Origin: Alnus glutinosa
Lineage: Eukaryota > Streptophyta > Magnoliopsida > Fagales > Betulaceae
Assembly (NCBI RefSeq): GCF_958979055.1
Contig: NC_084896.1
Coordinates: 22,561,501 to 22,625,500, forward strand
Direction: 5' to 3'
DNA: 64,000 nucleotides
Positions 1 through 11,818 of this stretch are shown piece after piece. The position numbers and the translations under genes are program-made. The notes beneath the pieces are model-generated. The model worked only from the letters and a program-made list of their open reading frames with translations. It ran no database searches and was not told the DNA's origin. The stretch's first letter is position 1, and the number at the start of each line of letters is the position of its first letter.

Positions 1-7
1 ATTTTTG

Positions 8-296
8 TACAACCCATTTACACAATTTCTACATATCCTAAGACACATTGATGACACATTGATGGGACCCATCAATGTGTCTTGGGTTGTGTAAGAGAAA
101 TGTTTGGCCATACACTCTCATCCCACTCGTATCTCACTCTTGTCTACATGGACCAATAATGTAAGAGATAGTAAAGAAAGTGTAGTGAGACCTTAATTTT
201 TTTAACAATATTAGTTGTTCATGTAGACAAAGGTGGGATAGAAAGAAAATGTGAGTATATAGCCAAACATTTCTCGTTGTGTAAATGGATTGTGTA
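8..296. mobile_element. MITE-like inverted-repeat element
   Basis: The two halves are imperfect inverted repeats. CCATTTACACAA (14-25) pairs with TTGTGTAAATGG (277-288), GAGAAATGTTTGGC (95-108) with its complement (262-275), and TTGTCTACATG (140-150) with 220-230. A separate perfect 14 bp-arm palindrome lies at 53-81. There is no coding content. The size and structure fit a small non-autonomous DNA transposon. The superfamily is not assigned because no clear target duplication is visible at the window edge. Confidence 0.55.
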
Positions 297-795
297 ATAA
301 ACACATTCCTAATTTTTTTGGTTTTGTTGCCTAATTGCATGCTTGATTGTTTGTTGAAAAAAATAAAAAAAATGAATGGAAAGCACGCAGCTTTGAAAGG
401 TGTTCTTATGGGATGAAAATCATCTACAATTAATTATTTATCCGAAGTGAGAGATTTCAGGCAAGTGATTATGAGATACCACTTATGAAATTTATGGGAC
501 CAAATAAAAATTAGATTATCCAACCACTTATCCGGTCAGATAAATCCTATAAGTAGTCTCTCACAATTACCTGCCTTAATTCTCTCAAATTCAAACAAAT
601 AATTTTAGACGAACTTAATCTCTTATTATGTCAATCAGTGGCCCAATGGGGGCGTGAAAAGGGAAAAGAACAGAAGAGTTAAGAGGAAAGGTGGGTCCTT
701 GGATCTATTGATGAAAAAATGTTACATGTCTTGGGAGACACATTACACCCATCAATCCTATATACATTGTGTTTGAACTTCTCTTTTTTGGACGT

Positions 796-822
796 GGGGG
801 GGGGGGAGGGGGGGTGGGGGGG
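796..822 (+). repeat. G-rich tract, possible G-quadruplex
   Basis: Runs of 11, 7 and 7 guanines are separated by single A and T bases. Units 2 and 3 have an ordinary mixed sequence at the matching place (GGACGTGACGTGCAGG near 27,770 and 55,790), so the tract is specific to unit 1. It is about 1.9 kb upstream of PR-1 copy A. Quadruplex formation is inference from composition. Confidence 0.6.
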
Positions 823-1586
823 TGCTGAGGGCCATGCCATATGGATTTATATTTTTATAGGTATTTTGTATTGGAATTGTTTGTTTATGTTTTTGTTTTA
901 AAAATATAAAATTAAATATAGAAAACAAAAATTTTAATGAACAAACGAAGATGTAACAGTGAAAATCAATCATTGAAGCAACATTTATAAAAATAAATAA
1001 ATAAATGTTAATTTTATTGTCACATTATCTCAATTATATACCAATCATACAACAATTCATTAAATAGAAGATTATTTTTTTATTAATACTACATGACTTT
1101 TAGCTTTGCACTTTAGGAGAGTGACCAAAATAAATAAGGTTGTGTACAGATTTCACTGCCTTTTCTTAAGGAGGACCAGCAAACTGACAGCGCATTTCTC
1201 AGTTATTTTCCACCCAACACCGTGCCAGCATTTTCCACGAGAAAGAACGAAAAGGAAAGAAAGACAATGATATATATGCATATATCCATGCATGCCACGA
1301 TTCTGATTGTAAATTTCCAATGGGATGTGGAAAAAAAATATCCCATCCTTCTCTTTTGAATTTTCGCACTTTAATAGGACATGTTTGATGCTTAAGTGCT
1401 TGTTTGAGTGTACGAATTTTTTGTATTGTTGTTTTTGGTAGGGCTTTGAGGGTTGTTGTCCACTCGATCTGTCCTGTGAGTAGTTTGCTCCTATTTGGAG
1501 GGATTTTGTTGCTGTGTTAGGCTTTATAAAGGTTTTTTTCATCCAAAAAAAAAATATCTCTAAATCCTAAAAACCAAAAACTGAAA

Positions 1587-1633
<47 letters not shown>

Positions 1634-2377
1634 AATAACTTATGGAGATAATAAATGGCATTTAACTTATCATATATGTGGATGTAGAATTTGTAATGTC
1701 GCTTGCGAAGAAAAGAAAAAAGAAAAAAAAAATCAATAAAATATATAGCATTGTATCAATTAATTAAGCATGCAAGAAAAAAAAATAAAAAAAATATTAA
1801 TAATAATTAAGCATGCATGCCATACAGCTTCAGTGCGTAAAGATGAATTAGAATTAAAAATAGAGGGGAAAATAAGAGATAAATTGAAAAGAGAAAGAAA
1901 TAATTAAATTGATGGAAGAACTTGTAGAATCATTCCCCTTTGTTTCTCCATTTAGTATTTGGTTATAAGTACACCAATCAATCTCTAGCTTGTATCGTCA
2001 TTTAATACTCAATGATCTCATTAATTAACACAAAAAAAAAAAAAAAAAAATCTGTATTTTTCTTTATTTAAGTGATGCTCTAAAAATAGGTAGCAATATC
2101 TCACACCTAGACTCAGGAATAGAATTTTCTCCATTTGAAATGAAATTGATACTATTTATTTTATGGTCAAGATTTAAAATCAATGTATCTAATGGTATAC
2201 ATGATTTCACATTATTTAAAGTTTTATAAGATGTGTCAACCGTAACTTTATATATACCGTTAAATGCATCAATTTCAAATCCTAACCTTTCATTTGAAAT
2301 AGATAATTTCTATTTCATTTAATGAAATACATAGGATCCTATTCCCCCTTTGCTAATAAGAGACCAAGAAATTTGTC

Positions 2378-2550
2378 TTGACCACTAACGGTATGTGCGT
2401 GCATGCGTCCAAGGAAAAAAAAAAGGTAGGGAAAGCATTGCACAAGTGGAAGAAACAGATAGATATCTAGTGCAACGATCCGCTGCAATTTTAGGGTATT
2501 ACACAGTGCAATACATTTATCTGGATTGTTCATTTAAAATGAATGGTCAA
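2378..2550. promoter_or_regulatory. W-box cores upstream of PR-1 copy A
   Basis: Two TTGACC motifs are visible: 2,378-2,383 on the plus strand and 2,545-2,550 as GGTCAA (minus strand). TTGAC(C/T) is the core bound by WRKY factors, which control many PR-1 genes. The matching positions in the other copies differ (see findings). Function is inferred from motif and location only. Confidence 0.4.
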
Positions 2551-2631
2551 GATCATGACAAATGTAGTTTATCATAATAATAAATTAAAAAAAAAAAGAA
2601 AAGAAAAATCTTCATATAACACTAACATTCC

Positions 2632-2639
2632 TATATTTA
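2632..2639 (+). promoter_or_regulatory. TATA-like box of PR-1 copy A
   Basis: TATATTTA lies 81 bp before the start codon, in an otherwise conserved promoter stretch. Copies B and C have TATATATA at the same place, so this copy carries a substitution in its TATA box. A start site about 25-35 bp downstream would give a leader of roughly 45-55 bases. Confidence 0.6.
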
Positions 2640-2712
2640 CCCCCATGCATGCTTCATTTTGTATCACCCCCCTTGTAAGGTTTCGCTTTGCAAGATCTAG
2701 AGAAAACCCAAT

Positions 2713-3195
2713 ATGGGAATCAGCAAGATTTCGCAAGCCATTGTTTGTGTCCTCAGTTTAACCATGGTCCATCTCTCCTGTGCCCAAAACACACCACAAG
2801 ACTACATAAATGCTCACAACACAGCTCGATCACAGGTGGGCGTCGGACCTATAACATGGGACGCAAACCTAGCGGCTTTTGCCCAGAACTATGCTAATCA
2901 ACGTACGGGTGATTGCAGACTTGTGCACTCCGGTGGTCCTTACGGTGAGAACCTTGCAGGGAGTAGCAGTGACCTCACGGGTGCGGCTGCGGTGGACTTG
3001 TGGGTAAGAGAAAAGTCCAACTATAACTACAACTCTAATTCATGTGTTGGAGGGGAGTGCCTTCACTATACTCAGGTGGTTTGGCGGAATTCTGTACGCC
3101 TGGGGTGTGCTAAAGTGAGATGCAACAATGGAGGCACTTTCATCGGCTGCAACTATGATCCTCGTGGCAACTATGTCGGCCAGCGACCTTACTAA
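2713..3195 (+). CDS. PR1: Pathogenesis-related protein 1 (PR-1), copy A
   Basis: A 160-residue secreted CAP-superfamily protein with no intron, the usual size and structure of plant PR-1. Residues 1-24 form a signal peptide ending SCA, giving a mature protein starting QNTPQDY. The CAP domain fills the rest, with six cysteines (68, 111, 116, 132, 137, 146) expected to make three disulfides. The conserved cavity residues are H72, E79, E100 and H118, and HYTQVVW is present. The C-terminus [15 protein letters not shown] matches the CAPE signal-peptide motif, with predicted release of an 11-residue peptide starting at P150. PR-1 proteins act in the apoplast in salicylate-linked defence and bind sterols. 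The start is chosen because it is shared by copies A-C and begins the signal peptide. A poly-A signal AATAAA lies at 3,302. Intact; likely functional. Confidence 0.95.
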   Translation: MGISKISQAIVCVLSLTMVHLSCAQNTPQDYINAHNTARSQVGVGPITWDANLAAFAQNYANQRTGDCRLVHSGGPYGENLAGSSSDLTGAAAVDLWVREKSNYNYNSNSCVGGECLHYTQVVWRNSVRLGCAKVRCNNGGTFIGCNYDPRGNYVGQRPY

Positions 3196-5640
3196 GAGCT
3201 TCACATCTATATGTATTAGGTCCTCAAAGCCTCTATGCTTTTAGAGAGTACTTACCATTAAATAAGTCATGTATTGACATTTGGGGACATGCATGTACAA
3301 CAATAAAGATGTGAGATTGAAGTAATATTATCAAGAAAAACTTGACATTTCAAAGGGCTTTTGAACCTTTAGCAAAGCCAACATAAAAATGCATTCAGGT
3401 TAATTAATTAGCATAATAGTTAGATTTACTTAGACACATAAGAGTGAATCAAGCAGCGCGCAGGCATCCAAACACACCCTTGGCCAAGTTTATTTTAGCG
3501 TAAAATATTTTCCAAAAAAAAAACACAAAAAATCTCTACTTTAAATTTGAAGTGTTTAGCTCTACCTATACAAAATAATTATAAACTTTAAATTATTTTC
3601 AGTTGTCAAAAAATAAAAAAAATAACATTCGCGAGTAAAATGGTTTACATTTCTCATATTTCTGATGCTAGGAGGCTTGTAAGAAAATTAGTTTTTACAA
3701 TCAAGAGCCAAACAAGCTAGTCACAAGATAAGAGATCGAGCTGATTGCTACGTACAGATCATGTGATACCATGAGAAAGTTCAAACTTCTTGATAATACA
3801 AACAAGTTCAAGTTTTCTTTCTCAGCTTGATCGATCAACATCTCTCAGTGCTAGAGATCGACACTTCTCAAACTATTAGCACAAGGTGGAGCCGTGGAGG
3901 CATAAGGTGTTTGATATCTCCTAATTAAAAGGGGTACTGGAATATTCGCTTAGGGTGGAGATTGTTAAAGATGGTAACTCATATTCTTAATGAGGAATAT
4001 TAATTAGTATCTAGTGAAAAATTGGGTACTTGTTTATAAACGTAAGCACATTGCTGAACTAATAATATAAGTAATTATTAGAATTAAATTAATGCTTTTT
4101 TGGTTTAATATAAGAAAAAGTTATCCCGGCCGGGGTGCTAATTATTTAGGGTCCGCTAATTAATTGAAACTAAACTATTGAGACAAGATTTATTTATTTA
4201 TTTATTTTAAAGATGAATAAACGTTATCTAAAGAAGAAAAAATAATACAAGCAGAATATATAGATCGGTTTGTGGGTCCAAATCGGGGTTTTTTCAATTC
4301 TTTTTCGTTGTACACATGGAATTTTAGCACTAGAATTTATCTAAACTACATATGGATAAAATTGACAAAATAATTTCAACCTAATAAAGTCCATATATAT
4401 AAGAGTGTTTTAGAAAATTATTATTTTATTTTATTTTACCAAGATATCTACGTATGATTCTATAAAAATCCATCTAATAAGATGGAGAAAATTCAAAACT
4501 ACCGTGAATATTGTGATAGAAAAGGAGGGACCATCCTTTTGGCAATTATGTTGAACGTAATTGTGGAACATGTGGCTTTCTAGCCTTTCAATTCCCCGCT
4601 GATAGCAGTGGCAGAGGGTGACCATGGCCCCATCCTCCAAATTATTGCCAAAAAAAAAAAAAATGTGGTGACTATTAAGTGGACTTTAAATCCCAAAAAT
4701 ATATATAAAGGTTGACCCCCCCCCAAAACTTTTGTAAAATACACATCTATACTACATAGAATATAGCACTCCAAAATTAACTTTTTTTTAAAAAAAAAAA
4801 TTATATATATATATATAATTATGTGGTCGACCATGCACCAAGTCCTAGGAGACATGGTCTGTATGATTATAATACTAGAAATTATTTTTTTATCTTTTAA
4901 AATTGATGTGGCTTTTAAAATTATTATTGCATCAAAATTTAATAACGATCCATTTCAAATTCAATTGTGATTTTAAAAGTCGGTCACATCAATTTTAAAA
5001 GATAAAAGAATAGTATCTAACATTACTCGTATAGCTAGATTGTATATGGTGAATGACTTTAATGGGTGATGTCATCCTAATTACATCATGCATGACGAGG
5101 ATTTCGTATACATTGTCAGTGCTAATTAATGGTGTTCCTTCGATGATCGATCAGCCTGTCACATAGAGCATTTCCTTGCCGACTGATTGAGACGAGCAAT
5201 GGCGCGTAGCTAATACAAGCGTGGGGTAAAACAAAACCAATAAAAACAAATATGATGGGAGTAAAAAATTAAATTTTGGGCCTATTTCATATATATATAT
5301 ATTAAAATTTAAATGATTTTTTAAAATTTTGGGGACTAGCCGAAAATGTGGTTCTGTCCCTTGTCTAAAGAATGTCCCAAGCCTTCTTAGGACAAGTTTA
5401 GTACGTAAAATAACTATTTCATTAAGAAAAAAACAAAAAGTTATTTATTGTTATTGTGCACAATAATATGAAATTGAAAAAAGAGAGAATAAGAGAAAAT
5501 TAAGACACAGATTTACGTAGTTTAACAATGTGTTTACGTTCACAGTAGTGCAGCTATATTTCAGTATATGATTTAGGGTTAGAATAGAAAATACTTATAA
5601 AAAAACCCTAAGGTGGAGGCATAAGGGGTTTGATATCTCT
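3196..5640. other. Spacer between PR-1 copy A and CACTA element
   Basis: 3' UTR and AT-rich intergenic DNA with no supported gene. The part to about 3,670 is shared by all three units; the rest to 5,640 is shared only with unit 2 (33,350-35,862). A segment at 3,896-3,922 (GGAGGCATAAGG, GTTTGATATCTC) is nearly repeated at 5,613-5,640, directly before the CACTA terminus. A small inverted repeat lies at 4,889-5,008. Confidence 0.6.
4889..5008. mobile_element. Small foldback/MITE-like repeat
   Basis: TTATCTTTTAAAATTGATGTG and following bases pair with the complement ending at about 5,008 around a short AT-rich loop. The core AATTGATGTGGCT is shared with the MITE at 28,366-28,547, so both probably belong to one non-autonomous family. 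A copy lies in unit 2 near 35,100-35,215. No target duplication could be fixed. Confidence 0.4.
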
Positions 5641-5655
5641 CACTACAAGAAATTC

Positions 5656-6222
5656 ACTCATTAGCATCGACAATAAGTGGACGTTAAAAGTCCAAAAGTC
5701 GACGCTACAAGCCCGACACTGATGATGCTCAACCAATCATCAGCGTCGACTTAAGGGTTGACGCTGATGATCAACTATTATGTCGACGCTAATGATAAAT
5801 TAAGTCGACCCTAAAACGTTTACCACACATACCGACACTAATAGTCTATCATTAGCGTCAACTTGTGTGGATGCGGATACACTAAAAAAAAATTAAATAA
5901 ATAATAAGATATTAGTGTCGACAAGGTCATTAGCGTCAACTTGTGTGGACACGGATACACTAAAAAAAATTAAATAAATAATAAATAATAAGATATTAGC
6001 GTCGACCGTTGTCGATGCTAATACCTGGAAATTTTTTTGAAAAAAAAAAATTAATACGTCATAGTCGACCCTAATAGTCTATCGTTAGCGTCAACTTGTA
6101 TGGATGCAAATACACTAAAAATAATAATAATAATAATAATAAGATATTAGCGTCAATCCCAATACCCGAAATTTTTTTTCATTAGCGTCGACCCTGTCGA
6201 CGCCCCTAAAAAATTAAAATAA

Positions 6223-6288
<66 letters not shown>

Positions 6289-6430
6289 GGACTATTAGTC
6301 AACGCTAATACCCTAAAAAATTTAAAATATATATATATATATTAAATAGGCCATTAGCGTCAACCTAAAACATTTTTTAAAAATATATATATTTTTTAAT
6401 ATGCCATTAGTAATTTATACATGTATTTCG
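5656..6430. repeat. CACTA left subterminal repeat region, copy 1
   Basis: Many degenerate direct and inverted copies of a 10-12 bp motif (ATTAGCGTCGAC / GTCGACGCTAAT and variants) are spaced by AT-rich DNA, with an (AT)n tract at about 6,225-6,284. In CACTA elements such arrays bind the element's own DNA-binding protein and are needed for transposition. The motif assignment is direct; the binding role is family knowledge. Confidence 0.8.
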
Positions 6431-7091
6431 TAATTTATACACAAGAAAGAAAAGGATAAAACATACAAATAGATGGGGAACTTTGTACAATTCAAGCTTA
6501 GACAGAAGCTAACCATAATCCAACACAATATATTTACTTTAGTAGCCTAAAATTGATATATATAAGGTTGGAAAGTGTTTTTGTTTATTGGCACTCTCTT
6601 ATAATATGTCTTAGTAATTTTCAAAATCACATTGAAAGATTTACAAAGTGCAAACAGAGAATCAAATAACATAAAATTAGTCACTTTGATATCAAAGTAT
6701 CAATTCACTTCCATTAAGGGTTGCATGAGATTACAAACTTGTACAAGGCAACGTGAAAGAGTTAAATATGAGTAAGTTTACATACCTCAACCAGATATGG
6801 AACTGAGAAATATAGGTCTCCAATATTCGCCCATTGTCATATGAAGAGATAAATGTCTTAATTTTATAATTTATATTACCTACTATATAACTAATGTCTT
6901 TTCATATGATAGCATTCTCCAATATCCACATTGATCGGTCCTGAAGGAGTAGCTAAGCAAGAACCAAACCTGAGTGGTCAGCTTCAGAAAAGCTGAGTGG
7001 TCAACTTCAAGGTATGTCAAACACAATGATGAATGATCTCCTATACATTTAGATTAAAGAAGCAGCTGAACATGGCATTTTGATAGCATAC

Positions 7092-8547
7092 CTGATTGTA
7101 CAGGTGATTAAACATGCCAATCCAGAACATATCTGACAAGAATTTGTACGTAGAGACCCATTTTGGCAATAGCATCCTTAAAACCATACTGCATATGTTG
7201 GGGCCCCTCAATCTGAAAGAAACTCAAGAATTCCCATGGTTATGTACATAAACTATTAGTGAAATACTGGGATTATAAAAACTTACATAACATTTGTGAC
7301 TAGTTAACTTACAATTATTGCCGGTGGGATGCAAACCAAGAGGGCAATAATTGAGATATAAGCATACACATTTGTGATGTCCATTCTTATCTGTTAAAAT
7401 CAAAGTATTGGTTAGAAAGCTTTGAAAAATGGATGCAAAAAGAACTAAATGTGTTCCCTCAACTTAATTTTATCCCATATTTTCACACAAAAGTTGCTTA
7501 TTGGAACTATGAAATCTTGATGTTCTTAGGGAGTGAATTCAATTATAATAGTTCTCTTGCAAAATATCAAAAATCCGTCAGAAGTATTGATAACATTGTT
7601 GTACATAGCATGGTATCTAGTAAGATCTTAGGGGTTTTTGGTAATCCTATGAGACATAAGCCTATGGTGTTTCACATAAAATTGACCACAGTTAGCTTTG
7701 TAACACTAAAGACATCACTTCAATCAACTGCATTAAAAAATGCCTTGTCACCAAATCTCAAAGGGGCCATTTAACACATCACACACAACTGTATTAAAGG
7801 AAAGCTTTGATTAGAACTCACACGAATCATTCCATCCAAAAGGCATTTCCAAAAAACGCTTTTTTTATTTTCTCAAAAGATTTCTGTGATTGCAAAAGAT
7901 TTTGACACAAGGATATGCATTAGCCAACAACTCTTAATAGGGATTGCTTCCTCATATGGAATCCGTACATCAACATCCAGTTTCTTGAACTAGGCCATAT
8001 AGCATAAAATAACCAAGGCTCTTGAACATGGAACTACACTCTAGAGCTTATAAAATGAAGAATAGAACTAAATTTTGAGCAAGTACCATACTCATTGAAA
8101 GCTCTTACCATTGTTTTCTTTGAACAGATGCTCCTATATGTAAAGCTATGTTGGAAATCATTGCAATGATGAAACCAGTCCAGTTGAAAGAAAGTTCAGT
8201 TAATGATGCCATTGATACACCTAAAACAAAAGTTACATATTGCATCAATGGTCAGTTGATAAAACATAGAACCCGACCCCATACTGCATTCAAATTTAAA
8301 TGGTGAGTTGGCATTGTCAAGTTTGAGAAATTGGCTACACATGCACATCCATAGATGCACACACATGTAGTTTTTGACAAGATTACTAGCATGTTTGAGT
8401 AATATATCCTACATATCAGCTTTATGGAATAGTCAAAGTCTAAAGAGTTACCAAAAACAACAGGGGCCAACGAGAGCCACAGGGACAAGGGAATTTGATG
8501 GCGTAAAACAAACTGAGAAGTAGAAGTATTGAAGAATGGCTTCAGAG
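7092..8547 (-). pseudogene. TPT: Captured fragment of plastid triose-phosphate/phosphate translocator (four exons with introns), copy 1
   Basis: Minus-strand exons are 8,452-8,547 ([27 protein letters not shown]), 8,109-8,220 ([17 protein letters not shown]), 7,313-7,390 (VYAYISIIALLVCIPPAII) and 7,092-7,212 (IEGPQHMQYGFKDAIAK). Each is bounded by AG and GT splice sites, and reading phase carries across the joins, so this is a genomic copy and not a retrocopy. TPT exchanges triose phosphates for phosphate across the inner chloroplast envelope. Only a central membrane-segment part is present; N- and C-terminal exons are missing. The second exon has lost one T (112 bp against 113 in copy 2) and the fourth is frameshifted near MGL with a downstream TAA. 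It lies in the transposase orientation inside the CACTA element, so it is transposon cargo and not a working gene. Confidence 0.85.
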
Positions 8548-8768
8548 CTGCAAAAAAAAAAAAAAAAACTATCATAAACTCGGTTGCCTTTTAACTTTAC
8601 CAAACACATTGAGGTATCATTGATCAAAGAGGCATACACACAACATATACATCAAACAAATTTAACAGATTTAAAAGAAAGTACAAATTTTACTGACAAA
8701 CTAAAAATTAAAGGCAAAACCAGCTACCTGCTCTCAACAAATCTGTCTATATGCATCTCCTCAAACCT

Positions 8769-11658
8769 TATGACGACCCTTTTTTTTTTTTTTTGGTATA
8801 AAACATTTATAAAACATAAAAGGGTCATCACAGTGGCACAACTACATGTCGCTCAGCCAACATACATACATGCTCCATATCATGTACCTGATATTCAGAG
8901 TAATATTTAACAGCGGAATAATCATAACACTGAAACTCATAACGGAAAGCGTATCTAAAAATACATGCGGTTCATACAAAAGAGCCATATATCTGTCTAA
9001 TTATTTAAGGCTTACAATTATCCACTAATACAAAAGAATGGCTACACAAAAGAATATGTGACACCTATGTCACTAGCCATATACAAAATACCCCAAAAGA
9101 GTGAGCTCCATAGTCCAACTCATTACGACTGTCGCAGTGTGCTTCAATCGTAATATCTCAAATACGCAGTTACGGGGTCCTCCTCTAAGTCAGGTGTACC
9201 TGCAGTCAAATGGACACCATCTATACGGTTGTGGGGGTTTGCCACATCCGTATAGGTAAAATGATGAGTTCACTGCCTCAATACATAATACCGAGACCTC
9301 AGTGATATTAAACTAACTGAGTTTTCGCAAAGAACCAACTTTTTTCCTTTCAAGTCTCGCGTACACTATAACAGCTACCAATTTATAAACTTTTGTTTGA
9401 AAACCCCCATAGTTGATATAGTGAACACCGACTATCAGAAAACATTTAAAACATACTACGTAGTTGGACTCATACGTAGAAGTTCCAATGGCTTGGATGC
9501 AACCACGTATACACCCACCTACAATAATACATTTATGTTGGTAGCTCAAATGCACAGAGATCTAACATTATTAACTGTGATATTACCGTGCCTCAGGGCA
9601 TTACAACTTCATGTCTATGGCACATAGTTGTCCATGCGGTTACTAGAGTACAACTCTGATATCCAATCACTTCTTACTGATGTACTACGACAATCCATCT
9701 ACCTACTCCCAAGTCACACTGATATCACAACCAAGTACACCAATCTTAAAACATGCCATATCGCTCTTTGGTACAAGCTTACTATCATTTTACAAATATG
9801 GTTAACACCGAATCCTGGGACTCATGCCTATGACAATCCATCTACCTACTCCCAGGACACTATATTACTCATACCGAACAATGACAATACCCTTATACGT
9901 CCAAGCTCAATGTTCTTAAATTATTCAACTAGACGATATCAATATACATAAGCTCTTTGCCATTAAAACGCTTAGGCATATTAATACGTTTAGCATAAAA
10001 ACTACAATATTTTATATCATGAAAACATCACACAATTTAAATCATGTTATATATGCTATTCATGCTGATGTGCTGTTGTTAAACTGCTGAACTAAGCTGT
10101 TACTGGGTTGCTGCTGGGTTACTATTGTGTTACTGTTGGGTTACTGTATGTTTTATGCTCTATGCTCTGGGCTTGACCAGTAAATATTGACTTACCGTAT
10201 CATGCTGTTAAATCATACTTTTCTAAACATTTTAATATTTCGTCCAAATCATGCAACACACAATACTAGATTCTGAAACTATCATTGATATATTTGAATA
10301 TACTCTAAAGTACTCAAATCAAACAAAATAGATATATTCAACATACAGTTGGTTTGGATTTATAAAACAACATATATATTTTTCAATTCTATGATATATA
10401 AAAATAACAATTTTTCAGTGAGTAAAATATCACCTGACTGCTTCCACACCAATACTAACAAGTCTTAGGCTCAATCCACAAAGTGTCGTTGTACATAACA
10501 TATTGCATCCATTTAGTTTCTATCCAATAATTACACTAATTTTCACTTTGAATTGCTCGATGACTATTTTACCCAGCAATTGCCTAAACTCATACTTAAC
10601 AATATCCCTAGGCTTATAAATAAAATCCCTAATTTTATACAAATTACTAACATTAAAACCTAACCCCACAAATATTTATTTTTTTTACAAAACCCATGAT
10701 TAATTTGGGGTTAATCATCACTATCACCACCGTTAGCCCACAATTAACAATCTAGTTTTTAAATAATTAAAAACCCCAAATTAATCTAATCCATCAAATT
10801 AGGATTTTCCCCAAACTTAACTCCAATAACAATATTACTAACTCTACAGCATTTACTAAGAGTTAATCTCATAAAATTCCACAAAAATCAAATACCCAAA
10901 AATTAAGGCTTGAGGAAAAGCTTACCCAAATTCACCAAACTTCAACCCAAAGTTTGGGTAGCCTCAAGTAAGCTCCAATAAGCTCAAATACCTAAAGAAT
11001 ATAGAGGATTAAACTCATATTTAGGAATTTACCCAAAAATTACAAAATCATGAGTTTAGTGTTTTACCTTAAAACAATCGGTAAGAACGTAGATTCGAGT
11101 GCAAGGATCACGTTTCAGAAAACGAATTGAAGATCTGAACGTTGAATCTTCGTAGATCCGACCGTTGGATCTTCGTTGATCAAGATTTTTGTATGAAGAT
11201 CCTTAAGCGAACTCTCCCCCCAATTTTCCTTTTCTCCTTATTGATCAGAAGGAATGAGGCACTGCCTCATTCCTGTTTTCCTTTAAGTGAGGCGCATGTG
11301 CGCCTCAAATTATTCTTTTTTTTTTTAACAGAAGAGGCATTGCCTCTTTTGGTTGAAAGGCCGTACGACCCTTCAATGTTAACAATGGTGAGGCACACAA
11401 CTGTGCACCTCATCATTTTATTTTTATTTTTATTATTTGTTTTTTTTTATTTCTTTTCTTTTATTTTTCTATTATTTTTATTTCTTATTTCTTTTGTAAT
11501 TCCTAATTCTTTTTTTTTTCGACTTTAAAAATATTCTCTTACATTTTATTTTCTTTGCTACTAATTACAAGTCCATAGGATCAAAATAAAACCACACCAA
11601 ATAGGCTTATTTTTATTTTATCCTAATAAACCCATTAAATATTTTCTAGGATATTACA
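8769..11658 (-). mobile_element. LTR-like insertion (probable solo LTR), copy 1
   Basis: A 2,890 bp sequence is flanked by the 5 bp direct repeat AACCT (8,764-8,768 and 11,659-11,663). Read on the minus strand it starts TGTAATATCC, a common LTR start, and ends GGGTCGTCATA, which departs from the usual CA. No gag or pol coding is visible. It interrupts the region upstream of the first retained TPT exon. The same insertion with the same AACCT repeats is in copy 2 (38,906-41,786), so it predates the segmental duplication. A series of short palindromes lies at 11,251-11,422. Confidence 0.6.
11251..11422. repeat. Cluster of short perfect palindromes inside the LTR-like insert
   Basis: Successive inverted repeats are: arms GGAATGAGGCA at 11,251-11,273; arms TGAGGCGCA at 11,288-11,307; arms AAGAGGCA at 11,332-11,348; then imperfect ones around CCGTACG (11,361) and GAGGCACACA (11,390-11,413). 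All share a GAGGCA/TGCCTC core. The cluster recurs in copy 2 near 41,378-41,550. Confidence 0.65.
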
Positions 11659-11663
11659 AACCT

Positions 11664-11787
11664 GCAGAACTGGTCAGTACCCTTCACAATCGGCACCAAT
11701 GGCCTAGTCATCACAGCCACTCAACCAAAAATATTGCCTATCTATATCTCTTGTCATCCTGCAAACACTTTAAAAAGACTGATTAAG

Positions 11788-11818
<31 letters not shown>

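Larger units (their letters stand above)
297..2631. other. Spacer upstream of PR-1 copy A
   Basis: No credible gene. Similarity to the other units starts near 618 and continues to the PR-1 gene, so the duplicated block begins here; 297-617 looks unique in the window. A G-rich tract (796-822) and an (AT)n/(ATA)n microsatellite (about 1,588-1,638) are present. Short open frames here are interrupted or absent in units 2 and 3 and are taken as chance. Compared with unit 2, this spacer lacks the MITE, Harbinger-like and hAT-like inserts. Confidence 0.7.

Noticed and set aside
7433-7774. 113-codon plus-strand frame
   Set aside because: It lies in an intron of the captured TPT fragment on the other strand and shows no recognisable protein.
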